From Streptomyces sp. CB01373 (GTDB taxonomy: Bacteria; Actinomycetota; Actinomycetes; Streptomycetales; Streptomycetaceae), in assembly GCF_002803075.1 (NCBI RefSeq), contig NZ_NNBK01000025.1, positions 38,248-102,247 of the forward strand: a DNA stretch of 64,000 nt. The letters are read 5' to 3'. This document shows positions 34,212 through 43,298 of this stretch, one piece after another. Each line of letters starts with the position of its first letter. The stretch's first letter is position 1. The translations under genes were made by a program, and so were the position numbers. The notes under the pieces were generated by a model, which saw only the letters and a list, made by a program, of their open reading frames with translations, searched no databases and had not been told where the DNA came from.

Positions 34212-35860
34212 CAGTTCGCCGAGCCGATCTTCGCGGCCCACGGGTAGTACAGCTGGGCGATGCCGGCCGGGGCACCGGTGATCCGGCTGCCCAGGAACAC
34301 CGAGTGGGGAGCTTCGTACAGCGGGATGGCGGGCAGGTCGCGCAGCGCGATCTTCTGCAGCTCGGCGGTCAGGTCGGCACGTGCGGCCGGGTCGGCGACC
34401 GCCGTCGCCCGGTCGTAGAGCGCATCGAACTCGGGGTTCGAGTACTTGCCGTAGTTGCCGAAGTCACCGGTGCGGAACGACTGGTAGAACTCGAGCGGGT
34501 CGGGTGAGTTGATGTAACCGTTGGTGAACACCAGGTCGATGCCGGCACTGGCGTGCGGGTCGGTGAAGAGCGCCGTGTACGCGTCGGGTGCGATCGGCTT
34601 GATCTGCACGTCGAGACCGATCTGCTTGCCGGCCGCCTGCACGGCGTTGGCGACGACGGTTATCTCCGGAGTGAGCGTGCTGCTCGCGATGACGACCTTC
34701 TTGCCGGTCGCACCGGCCTCCTTGATCAGCTTCTTGGCGCCGTCGATGTCGTACACCAGGTCGGGAAGGTCAGAGAAGTAGCGTTCCGTCCGGTCCGGGG
34801 CGGTCTGCCAGGCGCCCCGCGCGGCCGGGGCCTTGGCCGGAACGGCCACTCCCGCGACGGCGGCCTTGATGATGCTCTGCCGGTCCAGCGCCATGGACAG
34901 GGCCTTACGCACCTTCAGATCGCCGAGCGTGCCCTTGAGGTTGAACACGGCGAGGTCGGAGGCGGCGGTGTTCGGGCCGAAGTACAGCTTGCCCCGAGAG
35001 GTCGACTTGAGCTGCCCGATCGAGGTGGCCGGCACCAGGTACCCGCCGTCGACCGATCCGGAGAGCCAGGCGTTGGTGCGCGCGGCCGGGTCCTGGATGA
35101 AGACGAACTTGACGCTTTGCGCCTTGGGAGTCAGCGTGCGATCCCAGTACGCAGGGTTCTTCTTCAGGGTGACGCTGTCGCCCTGGGTCCAGGTGCCGAG
35201 CGCGTAGGGGCCCGTGCAGTCGACGCCGGCCTTCGGGTTGCCGTAGTCCCGGCCGGCCCTGGCCAGGAACGCGGCGCTCTCGATGGTGCCGGGGGAGGCC
35301 GCCATCAGTTCGTTGAGCAGGACGTCGGGCTTGTTGAGCTTGATCGTCACTTCGAGTGGGCCGGTCTTGGTGATCGAGGCGACGTTCTTGAACGCGCTGC
35401 CCCACGCCGAGCCCACGGCCGGGTCGAGATGGCGCTTGAGGGAGGCGACGACGTCGTCCGCGGTCATGGTCGAACCGGAGTGGAACTTCACGCCGCTGCG
35501 AAGGGTGTACACCCAGGTCAGCGGGTTGGGATGGGCTGACTTCAGAGCCAGGCCCGGCGCGATCCTCATGTCGGGTGTGATGCGGAACAGCTGCTCGCAG
35601 ACGTTCGCCAGGACTGTGTTGGGCGGGTAGTCCCAGGCCTGCGTGTAGTCGAGGGAGTAGGGCTCGGCGTAGAGCGACCAGGAGAACGACGGGATCGAGC
35701 CCTTGGCCGCGGGTGTGTCCGCGGAGACCTGGTAGGTGGTGCTGCCCTGGGCGGATCTGGCGCCGGTGGACGAGGCGCCGGAGCAGCCGGAGACGGTCGC
35801 AGCCAGGGCGACCGCTCCGGCGAGCAGGGCGGTGGGTCTGGAGGCACGCAAGGAACCCAC
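34211..35860 (-). CDS. Oligopeptide-type substrate-binding lipoprotein
   Basis: About 549 residues from GTG 35860; a TTG at 35851 is better spaced from AAAGGGG and may be the true start. Signal peptide TALLAGAVALAATVSGC with a lipobox cysteine. SBP_bac_5 features: PYSLDYTQAWDYPPNTVLAN, LTWVYTLRSGVKFHSG, MTADDVVASLKRHLDP, VDCTGPYALGTWTQGD and LKVRKALSMALDRQSII. It captures the substrate outside the membrane. First gene of the operon that ends with the amidase. Confidence 0.93.
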   Translation of the reverse strand: MGSLRASRPTALLAGAVALAATVSGCSGASSTGARSAQGSTTYQVSADTPAAKGSIPSFSWSLYAEPYSLDYTQAWDYPPNTVLANVCEQLFRITPDMRIAPGLALKSAHPNPLTWVYTLRSGVKFHSGSTMTADDVVASLKRHLDPAVGSAWGSAFKNVASITKTGPLEVTIKLNKPDVLLNELMAASPGTIESAAFLARAGRDYGNPKAGVDCTGPYALGTWTQGDSVTLKKNPAYWDRTLTPKAQSVKFVFIQDPAARTNAWLSGSVDGGYLVPATSIGQLKSTSRGKLYFGPNTAASDLAVFNLKGTLGDLKVRKALSMALDRQSIIKAAVAGVAVPAKAPAARGAWQTAPDRTERYFSDLPDLVYDIDGAKKLIKEAGATGKKVVIASSTLTPEITVVANAVQAAGKQIGLDVQIKPIAPDAYTALFTDPHASAGIDLVFTNGYINSPDPLEFYQSFRTGDFGNYGKYSNPEFDALYDRATAVADPAARADLTAELQKIALRDLPAIPLYEAPHSVFLGSRITGAPAGIAQLYYPWAAKIGSAN

Positions 35861-35907
35861 CCCTTTCGAGGGTAGTGGGGGTGCTGTGGATGGCAGCGAG
35901 TATTGAC

Positions 35908-35950
35908 GCGGGAACGTTCCTTCACAAGGGTTTGCGGGAACGGTTTTTTT
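35908..35950. promoter_or_regulatory. Operator-like sites between the transporter operon and the LacI gene
   Basis: GCGGGAACG occurs at 35908-35916 and again at 35934-35942, 26 bp apart. The first belongs to a perfect palindrome GGAACGTTCC (35911-35920); the second runs into a T tract. On the minus strand the palindrome falls between a plausible -35 (TTGTGA) and -10 (CAATAC) for the transporter operon. A LacI-type regulator is encoded 50 bp away, so these are probably its binding sites. Confidence 0.6.
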
Positions 35951-36000
35951 GAGGTCAGGGGCGGGTGACGACGACACGCGGGACTGGCACCATTCAGCCC

Positions 36001-37122
36001 ATGACCGAAACTCCGCGCCGCAGCGGACACGGCGTCCCGGCCGCCGTGCCCCGGGTCCGCCTCGTCGACGTAGCCCGCGAGGCGGGCCTGTCCAAGACCA
36101 CCGTCTCCGCCGCGCTCAACGGCACCGGACGCCTTTCGCCGGCCGTACGCGAACGCGCCCGCGAGACCGCACGGCGCCTCGGCTACCGGCCCAACGCGAC
36201 CGCGCGGCTGCTGCGCGCCGGGCACGCCAGGCTGATCGGCTACGCCGTCGGGGAGTACCCGACAACCCCCGGGTCCTACATGGACTCCCCCTACTTCGCC
36301 CAGTTGACCAGCGCCATCGCGACCGCAGCCCTGCACCACGGCTACGCCCTGGTGCTGCTGCCCACCAGTTCTTCGCCCAGCGAGTGGGCCGATCTGCCGC
36401 TGGACGCCGCGATCGTCGCGGACCCGCTCGAGGACGATCCTCTGATCGAGGACTTCGTCGCCGCCCGTATCCCGCTGTCCACCGACCGCTCGGTCGAGGG
36501 GCGTCCCGGCACGCACTGGGTGGACATCGACACCGACGCCGCCATGCGCGAGGTGCTGGACCACCTGCACGCCCAGGGCGCGCAGCGCATCGCGGTCGTC
36601 GCGCCCGACACCCCGACCCGCTTCAACGCGGAGGCCCTGGACCTCTACCGGCGCTGGTGCGCCAGGCAGGGTGCCACACCTCGGATCACGCTTTCGGTGC
36701 GGCCGGGCAACGGCCCTGCCGTTGAAGCGGTCGAGCGGGCCCTCAGCGCTCCCGATCGGCCCGACGCTCTGTTCGTGCTGACCGAGGCCAATCCGCCGCT
36801 GGTGCTCGACGCCGCGCGCCGCCTGGGCCTGTCGGTGCCCGGCGACCTGCTGCTGGTGTGCGCGAGCGAGGACTCCTCGGCCGCGCATGCCGACCCACCC
36901 GTCACAACTCTGAGCCTCCAGCCTGAATGTGTCGCCGCAGCGGGCATCGAGCAACTCGTCGCGGCGCTGGAGAGCGGGAGCCAGGAGCCGACAGGCACCT
37001 TGGTACAGGCGAAGCTGGAGATCAGGGCGTCATCGGAGCGCGGCGGCGATTCCACGGCCGCGTCCGCGCTCCGACGGCGCGGCCGTCACGAGGTGGAGTG
37101 CACCAGCACTCCACTCACGTAG
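36001..37122 (+). CDS. LacI-family transcriptional regulator
   Basis: 373 residues from ATG 36001. HTH and hinge: RVRLVDVAREAGLSKTTVSA, then ALNGTGRLSPAVRERA and LGYRPNATARLLRAG. Periplasmic-binding-like sensor domain: RLIGYAVGEYP, YFAQLTSAIATAALHHGYAL, GAQRIAVVAPDT and DLLLVCASEDSS. Divergent from the transporter-amidase operon with operator-like sites between, so likely its repressor. Its 3' end overlaps the convergent amidohydrolase by 37 bp. Confidence 0.95.
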   Translation: MTETPRRSGHGVPAAVPRVRLVDVAREAGLSKTTVSAALNGTGRLSPAVRERARETARRLGYRPNATARLLRAGHARLIGYAVGEYPTTPGSYMDSPYFAQLTSAIATAALHHGYALVLLPTSSSPSEWADLPLDAAIVADPLEDDPLIEDFVAARIPLSTDRSVEGRPGTHWVDIDTDAAMREVLDHLHAQGAQRIAVVAPDTPTRFNAEALDLYRRWCARQGATPRITLSVRPGNGPAVEAVERALSAPDRPDALFVLTEANPPLVLDAARRLGLSVPGDLLLVCASEDSSAAHADPPVTTLSLQPECVAAAGIEQLVAALESGSQEPTGTLVQAKLEIRASSERGGDSTAASALRRRGRHEVECTSTPLT

Positions 37123-38723
37123 GTCCGCAGAACCCGGGCCGTGTGGATCTCCTCGGCCGGGGCGGTGAAGATGTCCCGGTCGAGGACCACCAGGTCGGCT
37201 AGGTGGCCCGGCCGCAGGGTGCCGGTGTCGTCCAGGCCGTTGACATGGGCCGACCCCGCCGTGTAGGCCGCGACCGCGGTGGCGAGGTCGAGGCGCTGTT
37301 CGGGCAGGAAGACCCGGCCGTCGGCCGCCCCGGGCTCCATCCGGTTGACGGCGACATGGATCCCGGCGAGCGGGTCGGGGCTGCTCACCGACCAGTCGCT
37401 GCCCGCCGCCAGAGTCGCGCCGGCCCGCAGCAGGGAGCCGAAGGGGTACTGCCAGGCGGCGCGTTCGGGCCCCAGGAAGGGAATGGTCAGATCGTCCATC
37501 TGCGGCTCGTGGGCGGCCCAGAGTGGCTGGATGTTGGCGATCGCGCCGAGCTGCGCGAAACGCGGGATGTCGTCCGGGTGGACCACTTGCAGGTGGGCGA
37601 GGTGGTGCCGGGTGGCACGGCGGCCGTTGGCCGTGCGGGACGCCTCGATCGCATCCAGCGCCTCGCGCACCGCGCGGTCGCCGAGGGCGTGGAAGTGCAC
37701 CTGGAAGTCGAACGCGTCGAGTTCGGTGACGTACGAGCGCAGCGCGACCGGGTCGACGAAGCTCAGGCCGCTGTTGGCGGTGGCGCAGCCGCAGGCGTCC
37801 AGGTAGGGGCTGGTCATCGCGGCGGTGAAGTTCTCCGCGATGCCGTCCTGCATGATCTTCACCGAGCCGGCCCGGAACCTGCCGTGGTTCAGTTCCGCGC
37901 GGCGGGAGACCAGCTCCGGGATCTGGTCCGGGCCTCGGCCGCGGTCCCACCAGAGTGCTCCGTTGACTCGGGCGGTGAGGGTTCCCTCGCGGGCGGCGGC
38001 GAGGTAGGCGTCCGAGGGGTCGGGCTGGCCGTTGAACTCGCCGAGCAGGGCGTCCTGCCAGCCGGTGATACCGAGCGAGTGCAGCAGCCGCTGAGCGCGC
38101 AGCAGGCCGTCGAGACGGTCGGCGGCGGTCTTCGCGGGCACCAGCCGGGCCACCAGGCCGGTGGCGCCTTCCTGCAGGACGCCGCTCGGTGTGCCGTCGA
38201 CCTCCCGTTCGATCCGGCCGTCGGCGGGGTCCGGGGTGTCCCGGGTGACGCCCGCCAGTTCCAGCGCACGGGTGTTGGCCCAGGCGCCGTGGTGGTCGCG
38301 GTTGACCAGGTACACCGGCCGGTCCGGCACCACGGAGTCGAGCAGCTGCCGGCTCGGAAGGCCGCCTTTGAAGCTCTCCATGGACCAGCCGCCGCCAGTG
38401 ATCCAAGTGCTCTCGGGGTGGTCGTCGGCGAACTCGCGGATGCGGCGCAGGTATTCGTCGACGCCCACGGTGCCGCTGAGGTCGCACTCGCCGAGCTCCA
38501 TGCCACCGTAGACGGCGTGGATGTGGGCGTCCTGGAAGCCGGGAAGCAGCAGCTTGCCGCTGAGGTCGACCACCTCGGTCCGCGGGCCGATCAACTCCCG
38601 TACCTCGTCGTGGCCGACGGCCGTGATCCGCTCCCCGGTGACGGCGAGACTGCTCGCCCGGGTGCGGGCGGGGTCCCCGGTGTGCACAGGGCCGTGGGTG
38701 AAGACCAGATCGGCCTTGGTCAT
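37086..38723 (-). CDS. YtcJ-type amidohydrolase
   Basis: 545 residues from ATG 38723 behind CAGGAG. Amidohydrolase_3 hallmarks: LPGFQDAHIHAVYGG, WITGGGWSME, LVNRDHHGAWANTRAL, GSVKIMQDGIAENFTAAM, VHFHALGDRAVREALDAIE, HHLAHLQVVHPDD and LAAGSDWSVSSPDPL. Relatives hydrolyse N-acyl or formamide groups. Same direction as the APC permease upstream (92-bp gap), so probably one transcript: uptake, then hydrolysis. Confidence 0.93.
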   Translation of the reverse strand: MTKADLVFTHGPVHTGDPARTRASSLAVTGERITAVGHDEVRELIGPRTEVVDLSGKLLLPGFQDAHIHAVYGGMELGECDLSGTVGVDEYLRRIREFADDHPESTWITGGGWSMESFKGGLPSRQLLDSVVPDRPVYLVNRDHHGAWANTRALELAGVTRDTPDPADGRIEREVDGTPSGVLQEGATGLVARLVPAKTAADRLDGLLRAQRLLHSLGITGWQDALLGEFNGQPDPSDAYLAAAREGTLTARVNGALWWDRGRGPDQIPELVSRRAELNHGRFRAGSVKIMQDGIAENFTAAMTSPYLDACGCATANSGLSFVDPVALRSYVTELDAFDFQVHFHALGDRAVREALDAIEASRTANGRRATRHHLAHLQVVHPDDIPRFAQLGAIANIQPLWAAHEPQMDDLTIPFLGPERAAWQYPFGSLLRAGATLAAGSDWSVSSPDPLAGIHVAVNRMEPGAADGRVFLPEQRLDLATAVAAYTAGSAHVNGLDDTGTLRPGHLADLVVLDRDIFTAPAEEIHTARVLRTYVSGVLVHSTS

Positions 38724-38815
38724 GGGAGGTGCTCCTGGTGGTCGGCGGCCCGTTCGTGGACCGTGGGAGGGAAATGAGGTGTCGCGGTCCGCGTCGTGTG
38801 TCCGCGGGGTGCTGG

Positions 38816-40321
38816 TCAGCCGGTGCTGATCGGGTCGTTGCCGGAGGCGGCATCGCGGGAACGGGAGAAGTAGGGCGACCTGCGGTGCCAGCGGGCCCAT
38901 GCGGCGGCCAGCAGGCCGGAGCCGATCATCAGCACCGGGACGAGCAGCGCGAACCAGCCGTTGTCGGCTGAGAGTTCGAGGTGATCGGTGGAGCGGTAGA
39001 AGGTCCATGCGAGGTAGCCGCCGATGGCGAGCAGCGCGAGCGCGCCCAGCACCGGTCCGACGACCGCACGCAGAGCCTCCGTCGGCGAGGTGCGCAGCAG
39101 GTGGCGGAAGTGCACGGCGGCGGCCGTGGCGGTGAGGGCGTAGTAGAGGGCGACGACGATGCCGATCGCGTTGACCGCGGCGAAGATCAAGTCGTTCACG
39201 GTGGGGATGACCAGCGCCAGTACGGCGAGGGCAAGGGCGATCGCGGTGATCAGCAGGGTGCCGGCGGCGGGGGTCCCGTGCCTGGGGTGCAGGCGCGTCC
39301 AGACGGAGCCGAGAACGCCGTCGCGGCCCATCGCGTACATCCCGCGGGCGGTGGGGATGACGGAGGCCTGGAGCGACGCCACCGCGGAGAACATGAGGGC
39401 GATGAGCGGCAGTGCGGCCAGCGGCTGGTGGGCGAGCTTCGTGCCGAAGTAGGCGAGCCCTTGCGCGCCGTTGTCGGACAGTTCGCCCAGCGGCAGGACC
39501 CGCTGGAAGGCGGTGCCGGCGAGCAGGAACAGGAGCAGCATGACGGTCAGCGCAACGAACCCGCCGCGGGAGGCGTCCCGCGGGTCACCGACCTCCTCAC
39601 CCACGCTGAAGACCGACTCGAAGCCCCAGTAGCAGAAGACCGCGAGCAGCATGCCCTGGGCGAGGGCTTCGGCCGAGGGGATGTCGAAGGGGTTGTACCA
39701 CTGGAGCGAGAAGGGCTGGTCCCCGACGAACAGGCCGTAGCCGCAGAAGGCGAGCAGCACGCCGTATTCGAAGATCAGCAGGTATTTCTGGAGACGCGCC
39801 GCGAGGTCGAGCCCGCGGACGGCGACCAGCGCCGCGGCGACCAGGACGGCCATGCCGAGGAGGGTGGACTGGAGGGTGGAGTCCGGATCGAGGGAGAGGC
39901 CGGCGACGCTGTGGACGGTGGCCTGTCCGAGGAGCTGGATGATCGCCGAGCCGGTCACCGTGGTGGTGTACGCCATGAACACGATCGTGCCGACGACGTT
40001 GACCCATCCGGTCAGAAAGCCCAGCCAGGGGTTGAGGATGCGGCCGACCCACCTGTAGCTGCTGCCGGCGTTGGGTTCGGCGCGGTTGAGCCGTCCGTAT
40101 CCGCCGGCGATGCCGAGTACGGGCAGGAAGGCCAGCAGCATGATCGCCGGCAGGTGCAGGCCGACGATGCTCGCCATCAGACCGAGTCCGATACCGATGC
40201 TGCTGGTGGCCGCGGTGCTCGACGCGGCGAGGACGATGCCGTCGACGACGCCTATGGACTTCCGCATCGCGGTCTTGGGGACTTGGGGGCTGTTTCCCGG
40301 CGTGCTGCCCGCGTCCTTCAC
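38816..40321 (-). CDS. APC-family amino acid permease
   Basis: About 501 residues from GTG 40321; a TTG at 40333 is also possible. The frame is open to an ATG at 40429, but that ATG lies inside the TetR-type operator and lacks a ribosome site. About 12 membrane helices; motifs GVVDGIVLAASSTAATSSIG, NAGSSYRWVGRILNPWLGF, WGFESVFSVGEEVGDPRDA and IPTARGMYAMGRDG are typical of GABA/amine-type APC transporters. Likely feeds the amidohydrolase or FAD oxidase. Confidence 0.9.
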   Translation of the reverse strand: MKDAGSTPGNSPQVPKTAMRKSIGVVDGIVLAASSTAATSSIGIGLGLMASIVGLHLPAIMLLAFLPVLGIAGGYGRLNRAEPNAGSSYRWVGRILNPWLGFLTGWVNVVGTIVFMAYTTTVTGSAIIQLLGQATVHSVAGLSLDPDSTLQSTLLGMAVLVAAALVAVRGLDLAARLQKYLLIFEYGVLLAFCGYGLFVGDQPFSLQWYNPFDIPSAEALAQGMLLAVFCYWGFESVFSVGEEVGDPRDASRGGFVALTVMLLLFLLAGTAFQRVLPLGELSDNGAQGLAYFGTKLAHQPLAALPLIALMFSAVASLQASVIPTARGMYAMGRDGVLGSVWTRLHPRHGTPAAGTLLITAIALALAVLALVIPTVNDLIFAAVNAIGIVVALYYALTATAAAVHFRHLLRTSPTEALRAVVGPVLGALALLAIGGYLAWTFYRSTDHLELSADNGWFALLVPVLMIGSGLLAAAWARWHRRSPYFSRSRDAASGNDPISTG

Positions 40322-40410
40322 TGGTACTGCCAATGATCTTCGCCTTGCTGGTAGGGGAACGTGGCCGAACGGGCCTGATGGCAGGCCATGGAAGTCCTTG
40401 GCCTCTTCAC

Positions 40411-40429
40411 ATGTCAATGGCGTTGTCAT
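40411..40429. promoter_or_regulatory. Candidate TetR operator 1
   Basis: ATGTCAATGGCGTTGTCAT, an imperfect palindrome of form ATGTCAA-N5-TTGNCAT, between the divergent APC permease and TetR genes (TetR ATG at 40441). The same pattern occurs at 41264-41282 ahead of the FAD oxidoreductase. Confidence 0.7.
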
Positions 40430-40440
40430 AAGCTCCGGCC

Positions 40441-41157
40441 ATGGCTGAGCGTGTGGTTCCGGAGCCGCTTCGACGGCGCAGAAAGCCGACGAAGCAGGGC
40501 ACGGTGCTGTCCGAGCGGGTCATCGTGGAGACGGCCCTTCGGCTGGTCGGCCAGCACGGTGCGGAGGCGCTGACGGTCCGGCGGCTGGGAGCCGCACTGG
40601 GCGCCGATCCGAGCGCGCTCTACCGGTACTTCCGCAACACCGACGACTTGCTGCTGGCCATCGCCGACGAGCTCATCGGCCGTGCCCAGCACGGCTGGCA
40701 GCCCACTGGCGACTGGCGTACCGACCTGTGCGAGCTGGGTTTGCGCGTCCATGCCTCGTACCAGGCACACCCGCAGGCCGCCTTGCTCGCGGCACACCGC
40801 ACGACGGGGCGCGACAACGAGATGCGGGCCGTGGAGATGATCCTCGGCGTGCTGCGGTCGGCCGGCTTCCGCGACCCGGAAGCGGTACGGATCTACCACG
40901 CCTTCGTGGACCAGGCGCTCGCCTTCGCGGCCCTGGACGCGGCCGCGCTGGCCATGCCGGCTCCCGCACAGGCGGCCGACCTCAAGGTGTGGCAGGTCCG
41001 CTACGGCGGCCTGGACACGGGCACCCACCCCAACATCGCCGCCACCGTGCGCCTGTTGGCCGCCGAGATGCCGCTCAGCGGCTATCCCTTCGCGCTGGAA
41101 CTGCTGCTCGACGCCGTCGCGGCCAGGCTTCCGGGCGCGGGTGCGGAGGCCGGCTGA
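40441..41157 (+). CDS. TetR-family transcriptional regulator
   Basis: 238 residues from ATG 40441. HTH: LSERVIVETALRLVGQHGAE, LTVRRLGAALGADPSALYRY and FRNTDDLLLAIADELI. The C-terminal ligand domain has a hydrophobic helix ALAFAALDAAALAMPAPA. Two matching palindromes, one overlapping its own promoter region and one before the next plus-strand gene, suggest it represses itself, the permease and the oxidase. Confidence 0.93.
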   Translation: MAERVVPEPLRRRRKPTKQGTVLSERVIVETALRLVGQHGAEALTVRRLGAALGADPSALYRYFRNTDDLLLAIADELIGRAQHGWQPTGDWRTDLCELGLRVHASYQAHPQAALLAAHRTTGRDNEMRAVEMILGVLRSAGFRDPEAVRIYHAFVDQALAFAALDAAALAMPAPAQAADLKVWQVRYGGLDTGTHPNIAATVRLLAAEMPLSGYPFALELLLDAVAARLPGAGAEAG

Positions 41158-41263
41158 GGCCCGGATCGCACGCCCTCGCCAGGCGCCCCGTATGGGCCCG
41201 GGCTGGGCGCAACGCTGCCGCGACACCGGGGGTGTCGACCTGGGTCCCGGAGTGAGCAGGCTT

Positions 41264-41282
41264 ATGTCAACATCGTTGACAC
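41264..41282. promoter_or_regulatory. Candidate TetR operator 2
   Basis: ATGTCAACATCGTTGACAC contains the perfect palindrome TGTCAA-N5-TTGACA, 71 bp before the FAD oxidoreductase start at 41353. Matches the site at 40411. Confidence 0.75.
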
Positions 41283-41352
41283 TTTTCTGGGGCGGGAGGT
41301 CTGATGGCCGGACCCCGGAGGCCAACCCCTCCCTGCACCCAAGGAGTCCTCC

Positions 41353-42747
41353 ATGGATCCCGTCCGCGCGCTCAAGGACGCCGGCCCCACCCCGTTCTGG
41401 CTGGACGACCCCGGCCGCCCGCAGGCCACGTCGGCCCTGGTCGCCGACACAAGCTGCGATCTGCTCGTAGTGGGCGGCGGCTACAACGGCCTGTGGACCG
41501 CCCTGATCGCCAAGGAACGCGACCCCTCTCGCGACGTGGTCCTGATCGAAGGCGAGGAGATCGGCTGGGCTGCCTCCGGTCGCAACGGAGGTTTCTGCGA
41601 GTCCAGCCTCACCCACGGTCTGAGCAGCGGCATGGATCGCTGGCCCGGCGAGCTCGCCGAGCTGGAGCGGCTCGGCATGCGGAACCTTCAGGCGATCGAG
41701 GACACGATCAAGAAGTACGGCATCGACTGCGACTGGCGGCGAACCGGCTCTCTCAACGTGGCGACGGAGCCGTACCAGATCGACGACATGCACGAGTTCG
41801 CCGGGCTCGCCGCCCGCTACGGCTGCGAGCAGACCGTCCTGGACGCCGACCAGGTTCGCGCCGAGATCAACTCACCGACCTTCCTGGGCGCGCTCTGGGA
41901 CAAGGACGGCACTGCGATGCTCAACCCCGCGCACCTCGCGTGGGGCCTCAAGCAGGCCTGTCTGGACCTCGGCGTACGCATCCACGAGCACACCTCGGCC
42001 ACAGCCGTGGCGGAGGCCGGCCCGGGGATCGCGGTGCGGACCCCCTACGGCCGCGTCCTCGCGAACCGGGTAGCCCTTGCGACCAACGCCTTCCCTTCCC
42101 TCCTCAAGCGGCACCGCCTCTACACCGTGCCCGTGTACGACTACGCGCTGATGACCGAGCCATTGACGGACGAACAGCTCGCCTCCGTCGGCTGGCACAA
42201 CCGGCAGGGATTCTCCGACGCCGCCAACCGGTTCCACTACGTGCGGCTCTCCGCCGACAACCGCATCCTGTGGGGCGGCTACGACGCCGTCTACCACTAC
42301 CGGGGCCGAGTGCGCGCCGAGCACGACCAGCGGCCCGAAACCTTCGCCACCCTGGCTCGGCACTTCTTCTGGACCTTCCCGCAGCTGGAGGGGCTGAGCT
42401 TCACCCACGCCTGGGGCGGCGCGATCGACACCTGCACCCGCTTCTGCGCGTTCTTCGACACCACTCACCGGGGCCGGGTCGCCCATACGGCCGGATTCAC
42501 CGGCCTGGGCGTGGGCGCGACCCGCTTCGCAGCCGAGGTGATGCTCGACCTGCTGGCCGGCGAGCGAACGGAGCGGACCGAACTGGAGATGGTGCGGCGC
42601 AAGCCCCTTCCGTTCCCGCCGGAACCGATCCGCTGGGCGGGAATCCAGGCCACCAGTCGGTCCCTCGCCCGCGCGGACGAGAACTCCGGACGGCGCAACC
42701 TCTGGCTCAAGACCCTCGACCGGCTCGGCCTCGGCTTCGACAGCTGA
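41353..42747 (+). CDS. FAD-dependent amine/amino-acid oxidoreductase (gamma-glutamylputrescine oxidase-like)
   Basis: 464 residues from ATG 41353 behind AAGGAG. DAO fold: LLVVGGGYNGLWTALIAKE (FAD dinucleotide motif), GEEIGWAASGRNGGFCE, and the C-terminal FAD site HTAGFTGLGVGATRFAAE. The ASGRNGG motif is typical of PuuB/OrdL-type oxidases that oxidise secondary amines, yielding an aldehyde, amine and H2O2. Likely under the TetR operator upstream. With the APC permease it suggests use of a polyamine- or amino-acid-derived amine. Confidence 0.92.
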   Translation: MDPVRALKDAGPTPFWLDDPGRPQATSALVADTSCDLLVVGGGYNGLWTALIAKERDPSRDVVLIEGEEIGWAASGRNGGFCESSLTHGLSSGMDRWPGELAELERLGMRNLQAIEDTIKKYGIDCDWRRTGSLNVATEPYQIDDMHEFAGLAARYGCEQTVLDADQVRAEINSPTFLGALWDKDGTAMLNPAHLAWGLKQACLDLGVRIHEHTSATAVAEAGPGIAVRTPYGRVLANRVALATNAFPSLLKRHRLYTVPVYDYALMTEPLTDEQLASVGWHNRQGFSDAANRFHYVRLSADNRILWGGYDAVYHYRGRVRAEHDQRPETFATLARHFFWTFPQLEGLSFTHAWGGAIDTCTRFCAFFDTTHRGRVAHTAGFTGLGVGATRFAAEVMLDLLAGERTERTELEMVRRKPLPFPPEPIRWAGIQATSRSLARADENSGRRNLWLKTLDRLGLGFDS

Positions 42748-42807
42748 CGTCCGCTCATCCAGGCGAGGCACAGGCGAGGCAAGGGTGCCCGCGGGGCCGG
42801 CCCCTCC

Positions 42808-43275
42808 CCGTCTCAGCGATGCCTATACCTGGTCTGCACGCCGACGGGCATGCCGATCATGTGGGCGCTGGCCAGCCCGAAGATCGGGGAACGCCAGGTC
42901 CTGGCCGCGATGCTCGAAATCGACGCCACGCTGGTCGCCCGGCGCGAGGGCATCCTGCTCATCTCGGACAAGGGCTTCGCGTCCAAGCCGTTCGAGAAGG
43001 ACCTCAGCCAGCTCGGTATCGAGTTGCTGCGGCCCTCACTCAAGCGGGAGAAGAAGCGTTACGGAGAGCCGATGCTCAAGAAGGTCCGCCAGCTGATCGA
43101 GTCGGTCAATGACACCCTCAAGGGGCAGCTTGACCTGGAACAACATGGCGGACGGACCTTCGAGGGCGTCGCTGTCCGGGGCGCCCGGCGCCTCCTCGCG
43201 CTTGCCGCCAGCGTCTGGCACAACAACAAGATCGGCGCACCTGTCACCCGCTCACTGATCGCCCTCGATCACTGA
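42808..43275 (+). pseudogene. IS982-family transposase C-terminal remnant
   Basis: From about YLVCTPTGMPIMWALASPK to LIALDH at 43275. Contains ISDKGFASKPFEKDL with the second aspartate and QLIESVNDTLKGQLDLEQHG with the glutamate, followed by LAASVWHNNKIGAP. The N-terminal half and the first aspartate are missing. It is directly followed by an IS5-type element. Confidence 0.8.
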
Positions 43276-43298
43276 TCACATCGGACACACTCGTCTGG

